DNA from: Dendrophyllia cribrosa
Taxonomy: Eukaryota > Cnidaria > Anthozoa > Scleractinia > Dendrophylliidae
Length of the DNA stretch: 64,000 nt
Direction of reading: 5' to 3'
NCBI GenBank assembly: GCA_024195265.1
Contig: JAJLRJ010000006.1
Coordinates: 17,577,141-17,641,140 of the forward strand
Shown here: positions 40,133-51,190 of the stretch, piece by piece
How the letters are laid out: each line of letters begins with the position of its first letter
Numbering within the stretch: the stretch's first letter is position 1
Notes under the pieces: generated by a model
The model's input: only the letters and a program-made list of their open reading frames with translations
The model's database searches: none
Told to the model about the DNA's origin: nothing
Position numbers and translations under genes: made by a program

Positions 40133-40588
40133 ATGGCCTCGATTGCAATAATGGCCCTTGGCGCTGTTCTCAATGCGGCCGCTTTCACGGGTGGCAACTA
40201 TCTCGCGAAATATCTGTCTGGTGATAGCGGAAAGGCAGCATTGGATGAGAAAATCTGTCACAACAAAGCCCTGGAACAATACCAAGCGGCTTACGCCAAA
40301 TACCAGAAGGACCGAACCAAGCTCCTCGACTGGATTGCAACCAACGATCGGATGAAACACCAAGCTAGCCAAAACTTCCAAACCACCGACCAAACCCTGG
40401 CCTGGTATAACCAGATGCACCAAACACAACCAGATAAACAAATAAAAGACTACAAAGAGCCTCAGTTCTCGGACTTCTATAAGCCCAGCCCACAACAGCA
40501 GACTGGTGAACTTGTGTTCATTGGAGGCAACTCCCTTCGGAAGGTACAGGTGGAAGAGACTCCCATTTGGATTATCCACATCAAGTAA
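40133..40588 (+). pseudogene. Virus-block protein truncated by a gypsy insertion
   Basis: From ATG at 40133: a Gly/Ala-rich hydrophobic start (MASIAIMALGAVLNAAAF), a long charged helix (HNKALEQYQAAYAKYQ-KDRTKLLDWI), a Tyr/Gln-rich part and SDFYKPSPQQQTGELVFIGG. At ~40530 the sequence passes into Ty3/gypsy reverse transcriptase DNA, and the last ~20 codons of the open frame are out-of-frame RT sequence. The natural C-terminus, expected to be a second hydrophobic helix, is lost. Function unknown. Confidence 0.6.
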
Positions 40589-40667
40589 GATTTTCCAGAA
40601 GCGTGTTAACCAAGCCCTAGAGGGACTAGACGGAATACTCAACATCACAGATGATATCCTGATATAC
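40531..40667 (+). pseudogene. Ty3/gypsy element 1, RT fragment left of the MULE
   Basis: The frame reading TPFGRYRWKRLPFGLSTSS, then FQKRVNQALEGLDGIL and DDILIY (the catalytic DD of the RT palm), is a typical gypsy reverse transcriptase. It starts abruptly in the virus gene, so the element is 5'-truncated here. It is cut at 40667 by the MULE and resumes at 48176. Confidence 0.8.
40659..40667 (+). repeat. 9-bp target-site duplication (left) of the MULE
   Basis: CTGATATAC here and at 48167-48175. Nine bases is the Mutator-superfamily hallmark, and the string is gypsy RT coding sequence. Confidence 0.9.
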
Positions 40668-40840
40668 CAGTGTCTGACATTTGCAGACTGCAGACTAAAA
40701 ATTCTAATGACAGTGACGTCATCAACAATATTTCCCGTGTAAAGTCAAGTCAGCCTCGTTCCCAAGATTATTTTCTCTTCCTCGTGTGGAACCGTAATGG
40801 GGTCCGATTGAAGGTAAGATTTGTTGTTCTTCTTCAGGTT
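40668..40840 (+). repeat. MULE left terminal inverted repeat
   Basis: Starts CAGTGTCTGACATTTGCAGA; matches the reverse complement of 47995-48166 along ~170 bases with a few substitutions and small indels, including GACGTCATCAACAATATTTC and CCTCGTTCCCAAGATTATTT. Confidence 0.9.
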
Positions 40841-42756
40841 AATGTTAGCTAACTAGTACTTGTCTAAGTAGTCCTTTAATGAAAAAAGCTCCGGTTATAT
40901 AGTGTGTTACTGAACATGTGTAAAGGTGTTGTCCCGGCGGTGTTTATCTTTGAGCGGCGCGGGAATTAATAGAAGCGAGTATTGGTACATGTATTAAAAG
41001 ACGGTCTGGAAATGGACATACTTGTATTGCAATTTGTCGATGGAATTTTAGGAATGACCAGAAATTCTTCACCGTACTTACAATGTGGAAACAGTCCACC
41101 GAATCTAACTACACGTCGATACACGATGATGCACTTGACCCGGGGCGCCTGAGAAACCCATTTTCAGCTGCAATTCGTCGCTTGGGCCGATGACAAACAG
41201 TGGTATTTCATTTATAAAGGAAAATATGCCCTAGTAGGTAACGACTCTAGCATGCAATGAAGGTAGCAGCATTTGTTATTAACAGTTTCCGTGAGAGGAA
41301 TTCTTGTTTTTGACGGTAGTTTTTATGGGTGAATGACTTTAAAAACGTGATCTTGAAGATATCCTTCTCAGTTGTTCCTTGTCAAAAACTTTGCTATAAA
41401 TGTGACCCTCAGGGAAAGTGATGTACAGCTCAACTGGTCAGTGTGATCGTAAAATTATTGTAAGGATTCGATTTCTGGATCATTTTGTTTTGGCTCGCTG
41501 TGCAAGATTGTTAGTGTTTTGTTCTAAAATTATGTTTATTAGCCCGTTTTGAGAATTTGGGATTCTATTTTTAGGTAGAACCTAATTTACCTCTTTACGA
41601 AATCAGGACTTAGCAGTTAGTTAGCGTCAAAATTGGCGATATCTTCGGTTTTCAAACGTTTTATGGACATTCTGGGCCAATTTTAAGTTAACGAACAATT
41701 TTCCGTGAGATCGCTAAATTCGCTAAATAACTTCTCGCCAAAAATAGCAACCATGTTCGCGTCACAAAGTCTGGCCCATGTTGAACACCTATATTTGATT
41801 TGTAAATAAATTTTCCTTCCGGTTCAAAGGGGCGTAAATGAAGTTCATTTATCGCTAGAGACAAGAGTATTGGGAAAATTGCAGACGGATCAATGATAAT
41901 CGCTCCCGGTCAGATATAATATAAAATGTAGCGTTATTCTTATCACCGCTGAAATTTGATCTATCCCTCGATTTCTGACGTGCTCAGCCAAGCGTAAATA
42001 TTTATTTTCGTTGTGGGTGTAGATAAAATCAGGAACACCGAAAATCAATGATTACAATGCGGCTACTTATAATAATCAAATAATCATAATGTAGTAAGTA
42101 ATAAATTGTAACTACGTTGTGTTCTTTTTGTGAGGTGTGTGTGTGTGTTAATACTAAAAAAATCCAAGATCCTATATATCTTCTCCTGATATACACCCCC
42201 TCCCCTAAAATAAGGAATATAAGCCCGTTATTGTAAAACTAGTATGGAAAGAAAGAAAAAAAGAAGCAACACAGACAATTTTAAAGGTCAGCAACTGACC
42301 ACAATAAGTGAAGGCTCGACTTGCTGCCGCCAATTGGGTCACGTGACTTTATCGGCACCAAAGCCAGTTAGAACACTTCTGTGTGTTTCACTTGAATTTT
42401 TTACCCCCTTTCAACGTCCCCTTGAAAAAACTTGATTTTAAAATGGCGAGCCTCCATTCATTGTGGTCAGTTGCGTGAATTGTATTTTGATCGCTACATC
42501 CGACACCCCTCCCCCGCCCAACTTCCCTTAAATATAATTTGATGTTCAGAGATGAGACCAGTTTTTCTTCTATTTTTCTTTTATTTATAAGATTTATTTG
42601 AATGCAGGAATGTTCCATTTACCTGGCTTTCTCGAAATGCCCCACTGATTGCAATATCACGCAGAAATCTTATAATAAATCATATCGACTTACCCGAAGA
42701 AAATTAGGAAGAAAGAACGGTTGTCCCGCTTGCGGCTCAACAACTACACTGCCTTA
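40841..42756. other. MULE 5' non-coding region
   Basis: No exon can be supported. A GT-rich microsatellite ((GTGT)n at 42137-42149) and AT-rich DNA are seen. Short upstream exons of the transposase could be hidden here. Confidence 0.4.
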
Positions 42757-42985
42757 ATGTGATATTACACGGGACGATTCGCAACGACGATTTTAAGTTG
42801 ATGCTGTTAACATGGGTGCGCGGAGAATTTTCTTTGCAATTTTTGCGTTGCGAGTTTTTGAATCACTTGCAACATGTTGCCGCAACAAAATATTGTGTTA
42901 AGAATCGTCAGCTCGCTGTTACACGGTCTCAACTTTTAATGCAACAATGTTGCGTTAAAAATTGTCTCGTGTAACATCACTTTTA
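42757..42985. repeat. MITE inside the MULE
   Basis: Ends are inverted: AATGTGATATTACACGGGACG on the left, TCTCGTGTAACATCACTTTT on the right, with CGCAACGA / TGTTGCGTT motifs inside. About 230 bp, no coding capacity. Confidence 0.7.
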
Positions 42986-43195
42986 GTTCTCTCCGTGGTT
43001 TGTCAATTGGCTGAGTTGGGGCACGGTGTGTGTCACTGACAAAGAACCATGAGCGCATTGTAAACTGGGCTCACGCTAGGCGTCCGATTAAAAAGGCACC
43101 TTAACTCTTTAAGAAAGAGAACGAAACCACATTTTCACCCCTTAGAGGATATTTGCATTATTTCCTGAAAAATTAGTTGTCATCCCCTCAGTATT

Positions 43196-46100
43196 GACTT
43201 TTGCTGTTCTTCCGTAGTGAGTCCGATTGTAAAATTACTTCAGTCAGTATCAAAGAAGAGAGCTTTCAGAGAGGGTAAGATATCGCTTATCTATAAGCAG
43301 TGACATGCAATTTTTGCTACGATTTCAAGCTGGTTTCTATACACTGCAATAATAAGTATGTCCCTTCGTTTAACCAAAGTAACTTTTATTTCCTTGTGTA
43401 GGGGAGTTCATGACAAAATAATTCTTGGTTAAAGCCCTCTGCTAGATGATACTTCATCAAGTGCTAGCTCCAGTGAAGATAGGTGTGTTTCATCTCTCTC
43501 TCTCACGTGTTGGTTGGTTTACGTGTTATCGTTTCTATACGTCAGTTAAAGTTTCATATCAGATGTTAGCTATGGAAAGTCATAGACTGGTAGAGGAAGA
43601 GTAATGGGAGTTTCAGTAGGCCGGATCGTTTTCAAGTTGAGCTTTACATAAAGCTAAGATTAACATTTGACTGTTTTGAAGTTACAGGCTTTTGACTTTG
43701 CTTGTTGTTTTTTTAAATTTTATTTTATAGCTCTTCCGAGCTGGAGAAGATATCATTAAAACATATCTCAAAGGAGGACATGAAATATTTACGAGACCAA
43801 ACAAGCTTGCCATATCTTCCATGGGAAGACAACTTTACCTCTAAAGAGCTCGCGCAGTATCTGTTGAATCCTCCCAGTTTTGCAATTTGTAAAGATAGAC
43901 CAGCTGTTTGCCAAAAGAACGCTATGTTTGTTATTGATCGAGAAATACTTGCAAGTGACGACGACCTGTAATCTGACGACTTCTCTTGGAGAAATAATGG
44001 CACGAAAACCGCCACTGTCAAGATGAAGCAGACAACTTGCGTTCTATTAAGGACCTACTTTGTGCACACAAAATATAAAGACTTCAAGCGTAGGATCTAC
44101 AGTCTCTGTAAGTCAAATCGCACCCCAGGCCAGTACATCATGCTTTGTTATAAATTTGAGGACCGAAAGAGAACACGAAGTATCTCCATGTAAGAAAGCC
44201 CGTATGCAGCCATCGACATTACAGGCGATAAAGAAGAAATTGAAGTCAGGTAAAAGCTCTCGAGATGTCTACGTGGAGGCACGAGAAGAGGCAGGTGGTC
44301 TTTCAGCTTCCAAGGTTTCTGCTAGGCCGCGTTCGATTAATCAGGTTCAAAAAGTTAAAGAACGTTCAATTCACCGCCAAAGCAGCAAGTACACTGCAAG
44401 ACCAGGCCAAAAAGACTAACTTTATTCTGTGATTTTGAAATGTATTGACGACAGCACAAATTCCAATAGATTTCTTCAATTTGTTCAAGGAGCGCCTCAG
44501 CCACTTGCGTTTCTTGCTGATGACCGTCAGCTTCTCGACTTGGAACGATTTTGTACAAATCCATCCAAGCCAGGAATACTGAGCATCGACACCACTTACA
44601 ACTGTGGGGAATTCTATGTCACACCAACTACATACCGGCATCAATTGCTTTTGTCGAAAAGAACGGGCAAGCATCCAATGTTACTCGGGCCGACGCTTAT
44701 CCATAAACATCGAGATCGTGAGGCCTTTAGCTATCTGGCAAGCTCTATGATCAGACTTAAACCATCACTGACGCGAATTCTAGCTGTAGGTTGTGACAGA
44801 GACAAAGCAATTAAGAACGGACTGACTCCTCATTTTCCGTGTGCAGTTTTCTTGGCTTGTAAAAAGCACTTCGAGGACGATATTCAACGAAAGCTTACAG
44901 AACTTGGATTGAATGGTAATGAGAGGAACCAAATTGTTGCTGATATCCTTGGTCTTGAAGTGACGAGAGAGAGGGGCTTGATTGACCGCACCACCGAGCT
45001 TGACTTCGATAGGGACCTGGAAGAATTGGAGCAAGTTTGGAATGATCGTAAAAAAGCAGCTTGACGAACAAGTGCGCCTGAATTTCATTCGTGGTTTGTG
45101 CGTTACCAAGCCAAAGACGTGAAAGAAATGCTCCTCTATCCAGTTAGACGGGATGTTGGTTTAGGACATGATTTCTACTACAATAACGATCCAGAATCTG
45201 TGCATCGTAATATTAAGGCAAGACAGAACTACAAGGCCACCGAAATGCCAACGGTTGTTGAAAACATCCGCAAGGAAAAGGACGCCAATCTCTGTTATGT
45301 TGAAGATGCTATCATTGGTAATGGCCCCTTTGAGTTGGCTCCAGAGTTCGCACATTTTCAAGTTGACCAACACTTTTGGACATATCAGTGGTCGGAGGAG
45401 AAAAAGCAGAGACATTTACGCCAGTTTCATGAAGCCCTTTCCACTGATCCGTTGCGTATTGGGAGCTCAGCACCAAGAGCAGACGATATTAACCAAGAAG
45501 AATAACTGGAAAGGGAGGAAGGACAACAAGAAGAAGGCGAAGAGACCCCAGCTGAAGAAACACGGGAAGAAAGTGAAAAGATATCTACACCACATTTGCT
45601 CTCCGTTCCTTTTTGCGAGACTGGCTTATCTTCAGTGTTTTTACCATCATACAACAAAGCCTCCTGCTTGCTTCTTAGCAGCACAAACGTCGTGAAAGCT
45701 CCTGGAGACCATAACGGCTTTCTCGTTGCGAGTGATACCGAGGCAGCTCCTTACTTTGTGGCTGTAAAGGAAAACGGAACCTGCATTTGTCAGTGTAAAG
45801 GTTTCAAAACTGCTTCCCTTTGTTCCCATTCACTTGCCGTTGCCGAACATGTTCTCAAACTGGAACAATACATTTCCTGGTTTCATTCTCGTGGTGGCCC
45901 AAACATCACAGCAGCAGCGTCAACGTCCGCACCCAAGAATACTGGGAAAAAGCCTGGCCGGAAGTCACGTGTCAGGCAAAGTAGAACCAGCACGTCGTCG
46001 AAAAACGATGACAGCTACGCAGACAGGCGCCCGTACGTTGAAACTGCAAGTCCCCTAAGTGAGCAGCGGTACCACTTTAAATGGCTAGACAAGACGACAG

Positions 46101-46405
46101 CCCGAGTATGCTATGGCTGCGGGGGGAAACTTCGACCTTCTGATTCAAGTATTCCACCTCCTCCATTTGATGTGGTAGTGACAACCAAAGAATATCGTCG
46201 GTGGTACGACAAATCCACTGAGACAACAAAAATAACCAAGAAACCCGAGGCAACCCATTACCATGTTAATCCCGTTTGCATCTCGTCAAAGAATGCAGAG
46301 TTTCAAGCGTCTCTTCATCTGAGCATAACTTCGGAAGATCGGGAAAGGATGCTTCATATCCACAAGAACTTTCTAAAGCAGTCTTTGAACATTACCATTA
46401 TCTAG
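43196..46405 (+). pseudogene. MULE transposase (DDE + SWIM zinc finger)
   Basis: Likely short exons at ~43215-43274 (ends GAGAGG|GTAAGA) and ~43445-43482 (Ser-rich, DDTSSSASSSED) lead to 43735 onward. The body has a CAYLLNPPSF-like region, a stop TAA at 43969, frameshifts near 44100 and 44420, and then the catalytic domain: Asp at 44588 (LSIDTTYN), Asp at 44795 (GCDRDKAIKNG) and Glu at 45193 (NDPESVHRNIK). A TGA at 45062 and a frame change near 45505 intervene. The SWIM finger follows at 45782-45830 (CICQCKGF...CSHS), then a basic linker and a Cys/His-rich end (CYGCGGK). Transposases of this type cut and reinsert the element. The DDE triad and SWIM are all present, but the gene is broken. Confidence 0.85.
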
Positions 46406-47112
46406 GACCTGTAACGACACGAGAGAAGTGTTGTGTTACCAATTTAGGAAAAAATAAGCTATTGACAATGCCTGTCTTTTAAAGGGTGCAGAAAATAAGA
46501 TTTTTCTTTCTCTCGACAAAGTAAATGTAAATATCAACAAAGTTTAAGTTGGATGGGCTTCAATCGCATGCATCTAGAAATATTGTTCGTTCTTGCACTA
46601 ATTCCATAACAAGTTATTAGAATTGTTATGTTAATAATAATAATTCCTGTTATTGATTACGTTGTAACCTTTTAACTCTGCTAAGAACCGACGGACATTG
46701 TTATTGTTCTCAAGTCGAAACTGAATGCCATGTCCGACGTACGCGTGGTACGCAGTGTAATGCTATGAACAGCTATTACACGATGTGTTAAAATGGCACG
46801 GTTTTTATTCAAGGATTACTTGAAACGAAAAGGAAATAGTTATTGATCTAAGTTTCTTTTTGAGTTCAAGATGCACTTATTGTTGTTTTTTCGTTGTTTG
46901 TGTGGGAGATACGATTTGAGTATTAAAGTTTATGTGAAACAATGTAAAGTTACATTCCTTTCAACACCATCAAACAGTAATTCAGCAAATCAATTCAAAA
47001 TTCCGGGGCACTTAGAGAGTAATCTCAGTCTAGAGCGATACACCGAGGTATCATTGCTATCATTAACAATTCCTGACACGACATTTCAACGTTTTTACAG
47101 TAACGTTAGGTA
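46406..47112. other. MULE 3' non-coding region
   Basis: A short ORF at 46871-47113 is open but resembles no family. Nothing else recognised. Confidence 0.4.
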
Positions 47113-47642
47113 ACATAGAGACTTTGTTTACACAGGCGATATTTGATGCGATTTATGGCGCGATTTTTAGCCACGATTTAGCGCGCTCGTGTAAACTACT
47201 TTCGATTTCAGTTCACGGTGATTTTATGGCGAGTTGTAGGAGATGTAAAGCTTTTTAGTAAAATTGGCGATAAATTGCATCAAAATTCGAGCTACAGCCA
47301 AGAGATTTAGTAAAATTGGCGTTAAATCGCATCAAAATTCGAGCTACAGCCAAGAGATTATAATAGTTTCTCTTGATACAGCTGAATCTCGCTATCTCCA
47401 ACTCAGTTATCTCGAACTCAAACCCATTCTCCTTTGAGCCAAATCTAATTGCATGTAAATGCGTGGCTTGAACAATTAAATTTGACAGACTTCGGTTGAA
47501 TATTCGACTGAAGTTCTTAATTCAACAGGAATAAATTCGACGTTTGTGAATCAAATGGCAACTTTGTCTGGGAACTTTTTAAATTCGAGTCGACCCAGAT
47601 CAAAATCGTCGCTAAAATCGCTTGTGTAAAGTGGCCTTTAGA
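47113..47642. repeat. MITE with internal tandem duplication
   Basis: Left end GACTTTGTTTACACAGGCGA and right end TCGCTTGTGTAAAGTGGCC are inverted. Inside, a ~52-base unit (TAGTAAAATTGGCG...AGCCAAGAGAT) is repeated in tandem at ~47256-47307 and ~47308-47360. GCGATTT motifs recur. No coding capacity. Confidence 0.7.
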
Positions 47643-47994
47643 CTCTCACCGACGTGTACTTTTCACATGCTTCGATGTATTTCAATAACATACACATAAG
47701 GTTAAAAACTGCTGGAATTTCTGCGTTTTACACAAGACCTGAATCAACACATTCCCTTTCATTTCAGCACGAAAACGTTTTGCCGAACGTATTCCTCCCA
47801 TCTAAAGTGGAAGTCTCGATTGAAGTGTTCGGTCTGTGGTAGTCTACCTGTCTAAGCACGATTTGAAGTTGTCCGATCTGTTCACAAGTCCACCTACTCC
47901 CACAACAAACAAGAACAGGGATTTTTGAAACCTTTCGAATAATGCAAAGATTTCATAAAACAACTCCGTGATATCAAACAACAAATAACCTAAG
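47643..47994. other. Non-coding DNA before the MULE right end
   Basis: No gene recognised. Confidence 0.4.
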
Positions 47995-48166
47995 AACAAC
48001 AACAAATCTTACCTGGAATCAGACGCCATTTAGACGGTTCCACACGAGGAAGAGAAAATAATCTTGGGAACGAGGCTGACTTGATTTTACGCGGCAATTG
48101 AAATATTGTTGATGACGTCACTGTCATTAGAATTTTTAGTCTGCAGTCTGCAAATGTCAGAGACCG
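47995..48166 (-). repeat. MULE right terminal inverted repeat
   Basis: Reverse complement begins CGGTCTCTGACATTTGCAGA; see the left repeat at 40668-40840. The outermost bases differ slightly (CAGTG against CGGTC). Confidence 0.9.
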
Positions 48167-48175
48167 CTGATATAC
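48167..48175 (+). repeat. 9-bp target-site duplication (right) of the MULE
   Basis: CTGATATAC, identical to 40659-40667; the gypsy RT frame (LIYRVGDNKEAL) continues directly after it. Confidence 0.9.
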
Positions 48176-48880
48176 AGAGTTGGTGACAACAAAGAAGCTC
48201 TTGTTGACCATGACCGAAACTTACAGTAGAAGCCCCACTACAGAGATGCCGAGAACGTGGAATCGCACTCAACAAGAACAAGCTGAAGTTGTGCATCACA
48301 GAAGAGCCATTCATGGGTCACGTACTTAGCAACCAAGGCCTAAAGATTGACCCCGACAAGGTCAAAGCAGTCTTAGAGATGCCAAGATGCAAAGACGTCG
48401 AAGGAGTTCAGAGATTGAACGGATTTGTCAACTACTTGGCAAAGTTCCTGCCCAGACTAGCAGACCATATGGAACCGATACATAGACCGACGTGACAAGA
48501 CGTCGAGTTCAACTGGACAGAGGAACAAGAGAACGCATTTCAAGAAGTCAAAAGGCTTGTGAGCACCGCCCCAGTACTCAGCTACTATGATCCGAAGGCC
48601 GAACTCGAGATTCAGTGCGACGCAAGCAAGAAAGGCCTGGGAGCAGCCCTCCTGCAGAGTGGCAAGCCAATTGCATACACAAGCAAAGCACTCACCGACA
48701 CGGAGCAGAGATATGTGCAAATCGAGAAAGAGATGCTCGCCATTGTTTTCTCACTCGAGAAATTCAACCAGTACACTTACGGACGCCACGTGAAAATCCA
48801 AAGCGACCACAAACCGCTAGAAGCCATTCTGAGAAGTCTCTCGCGTGTGCGCCAAGATGCCTACAAGGTATGACGATGAG
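48176..48880 (+). pseudogene. Ty3/gypsy element 1, RT thumb and RNase H
   Basis: Continues the RT broken by the MULE: VGDNKEALVDHDRNL, then in another frame KLKLCITEEPFMGHVLSNQG and KVKAVLEMPRC (thumb/connection). From 48559, RNase H follows with the catalytic Asp of EIQCDASKKGLGAAL and the later QSDHKPLE block. A TGA at 48493 and a frameshift near 48870 break it. The enzyme would make cDNA from the element's RNA. Confidence 0.85.
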
Positions 48881-49895
48881 ACTCCAAAAGTATGACTACG
48901 AAGTGCGCTATGAATGCGGAAAGAATCTACACCTGGCCTCTCCAGAGCCTACTTGCCGACCACCGCGCACCCAACCGGAGCTGAGTTTGAGGACATCAAC
49001 GCAACTACATTTCTCCCTGTATCCAGCTCGAGACTTCGAGAGATCAAACAGGCAACCGAGAACGATGTGAATCCTCAAAGATGTTATCTTGCGCAGATGG
49101 CCAGAGGAACGCAGTCAAGTACCAGCGCTGATCACACCCTATTTCAGCATGAGGGATGAGTTATCGGTACAAGACGGAGTTATATTCCGCGGGCAGCGAA
49201 TAGTAGTTCCCGTCAGCCTACGTCGCGACATAAAACAAAAGCTACACGCTTCACACCTCAGCGCAGAATCATGTCTAAGAAGAGCATGAGAAACCATATT
49301 TTGGCCTGGAATGTCCGCTGAAGTGAAGGAGCTGATCGCTACCTGTGAAACATGTCACAAGTACGAGACCAACAACCAGAAAGAGTCCCTGATTCCACAC
49401 GAAGTACCTAATCGACCCTGGGAACAAGTGGGCGTTGACCTGTTCGAACTAAACAAGAAGGAGTACATGGTTACAGTGGACTATTACAGCAATTTCTGGG
49501 AGGTAGACCGCCTCACAAGTACTACATCAGCAGCCGTCATCCTAAAGCTGAAGAATCATTTTGCCAGCTATGGATGCCCTGATCGCCTGATCAGTGACAA
49601 CGGCCCTCAGTTTATGTCGTCAGAGTTCCTAAAGTTCGCTAATGAATGGGACTTTGAACATAGAACCAGCAGTCCAGGAAATAGAAAAGGCAACGGGAAA
49701 GTAGAGTCAGCAGTGAAGACTGCGAAGAACATCACCCGAACTTAAGCTTTAGACGCTGGGACAGACCCGTACATTGCAATTCTCGACTACCGTAATGTCC
49801 CAACACAGGGAATGGAATCAAGTCTAGCACAGCGCCTAATGAAACGGAGGACACAGACACTCCTGCCCACAACGAAAGCGCTCCTTCAACCATAT
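48880..49895 (+). pseudogene. Ty3/gypsy element 1, integrase
   Basis: After a linker with several frame changes (48880-49290), 49311-49745 gives the zinc-finger end (CETCHKYE) and the catalytic core: Asp in VGVDLFELN, Asp in RLISDNGPQF and Glu in GNGKVESAVK. A TAA follows at 49743, then a short recognisable tail (PTQGMESSLAQRLM). No 3' LTR is found after it, so the fragment is truncated at both ends. Confidence 0.8.
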
Positions 49896-50064
49896 GCTTA
49901 CTAAGGAATGCCGTTTACCAAATTACTTCCATGTTTTCCCAAAAATGGTTGTTCATGCATGTATAATACATGGTTAAGGGAACATCCAAATGACAATTAA
50001 AGAGATGCGTGTTTCACTTTTAATCATATCAATAACAAAATTCTTGATTGTGATTAGTCATCCG
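49896..50064. other. Junction between the two gypsy elements
   Basis: Non-coding, AT-rich. The 3' boundary of element 1 lies somewhere here; no LTR is recognised. Confidence 0.4.
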
Positions 50065-50117
50065 TGTTAGATCTTCGTTGGGTTTCCTGTGCACTTTTTA
50101 TATCATGTGACCTGTTT
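50065..50117 (+). repeat. Remnant of the gypsy 2 5' LTR
   Basis: Begins TGTTAGATCTTCGTTGGG and matches the 3' LTR start for ~50 bases before breaking off into the gag region; the rest has been deleted. Confidence 0.7.
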
Positions 50118-50149
50118 GGGTGATGTCGCAGCTCTTAGAAGGTCTCACA

Positions 50150-50835
50150 CCATTGGCTTGCCACCCTTAGAGATAACAATAGGACAAACAACTAGCAAAG
50201 GACCTCTCGCCCTCGAACTGTTGAAGGCCGAGACTATCACCTGCAATTTGATGATGGAGCGAATGCAGAAAAAACTAAAACCTGAAAGGTCGGCGCTTGT
50301 TGACAGGTTCGAGTTTAATAACTGGGCTCGGTATTCCGGTGAGTCAGTAAGTCAGTGCGTAGCCACACTGAAGCATTTGACCACGGAATGCAAGTTCGGG
50401 GGATGCGATGCGAACCGAGCACCTTCGAGACCGTTTGGTTTCGGGTATCTGCGACTCAAAAATGATTACAGAGTTGTTGAAAGTGAAACTCGCCGATCTC
50501 TCTTTCGATGTTGCAGTCCAAAAGTGTCTAGCGATAGAGCAAGCTGGTAAAGATGTGCAAGCCCTCAAAGGGGAGCAGAACCCAGGCGCTCTGGTTAATA
50601 AGCTTGATGCCACTAAAACTGGGGATCAGCAATCCTCAACTAAGCCACCACGAAAGCCACAGGGAGCCCAGAGTAAGGATGTAAAGCAACCTAAACCTTG
50701 TTACTGCTGTGTGGGGCCACACAATTCGCATAGGTGACCTTTTATCAAAGAACGCTATTATCACTGTTGGATAATAGGACACACCCAACGCGCGTGCCAA
50801 AAAAAAAAAAAACAGGCCAATCAGCAATTAACCAA
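50150..50835 (+). pseudogene. Gypsy 2 gag
   Basis: Capsid-like helices (DRFEFNNWARYSGESVSQ, CVATLKHLTTECKFG), then after a frameshift near 50405 LRDRLVSGICDSKMITELL, the typical Ty3-type gag core. The nucleocapsid end has CYCCVGPHNSH (a modified Cys knuckle), followed by a second Cys-rich part in another frame (HCWIIGHTQRAC), broken by a TGA at 50736 and a poly-A run. Confidence 0.75.
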
Positions 50836-50929
50836 TTTTTGAGTAAATGTTGTAGAAGGTCACGACTCGGAGTAAAGTGAAGAAGAAGAATATGGAGAAC
50901 TTACCATGTTTCTGGTAACAAGGATCGAA

Positions 50930-51190
50930 AGCCCATTTCCCTAGATGTCTACCTGGAAGGTCGACTAGTGGCTATGGAGCTGGATACAGGGTCTGCTGTA
51001 TCTATCATGAGCAAGAGTGTATCATGAGTACCTCCGTCATGTGCTCTTAAAGGAAACCACATTGAAGTTACGTACCTACACTGTACTGTACCTATGTGAC
51101 TGTGCAATTTAATGGACAATCTAAGGAGCTCCCAATCCACGTGGTACAGAGTGGCTAGAGTCGATTCATCTGAACTGGCCACTACTTACA
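50930..51190 (+). pseudogene. Gypsy 2 protease remnant
   Basis: The frame reading DVYLEGRLVAMELDTGSAVS contains the aspartic protease active site Asp-Thr-Gly-Ser at ~50980-50991. Stops and frameshifts follow quickly. The protease would cut the polyprotein; only the active-site region is recognisable. Confidence 0.7.

Larger units (their letters stand above)
28187..40530. mobile_element. Endogenous virus-like block (small DJR-capsid dsDNA virus)
   Basis: Eleven or more genes on both strands, tightly spaced and visibly more GC-rich than the flanks. They include VLTF3-like, penton-like, major capsid-like and A32-type packaging ATPase genes, the morphogenesis set shared by polinton-like viruses, mriyavirus/yaravirus relatives and larger Nucleocytoviricota. 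No polymerase B, integrase, protease or helicase is seen, and no terminal repeats can be defined: the left edge cuts the VLTF3-like gene and the right edge is a gypsy insertion. Subtracting the 3.06-kb transposon pair leaves ~9.3 kb. Several genes carry stops or frameshifts, so it is an old, decaying copy. Confidence 0.8.
40668..48166 (+). mobile_element. Mutator-like element (MULE), ~7.5 kb
   Basis: Bounded by CTGATATAC duplications and long inverted terminal repeats (40668-~40840 and ~47995-48166). Inside is one plus-strand transposase gene (43.2-46.4 kb) with DDE and SWIM domains, plus non-coding stretches that hold further MITEs. It interrupts the gypsy element 1 reverse transcriptase. 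The transposase has in-frame stops and frameshifts, so the copy is no longer autonomous, but structure and ends are complete. Confidence 0.9.

Noticed and set aside
28187..40530. Classical Polinton/Maverick
   Set aside because: No protein-primed polymerase B, retrovirus-type integrase, cysteine protease or terminal inverted repeats are visible; kept only as a distant relative.
46871..47113. 80-codon ORF in the MULE 3' region
   Set aside because: No family resemblance; ends at the border of a MITE; probably chance.
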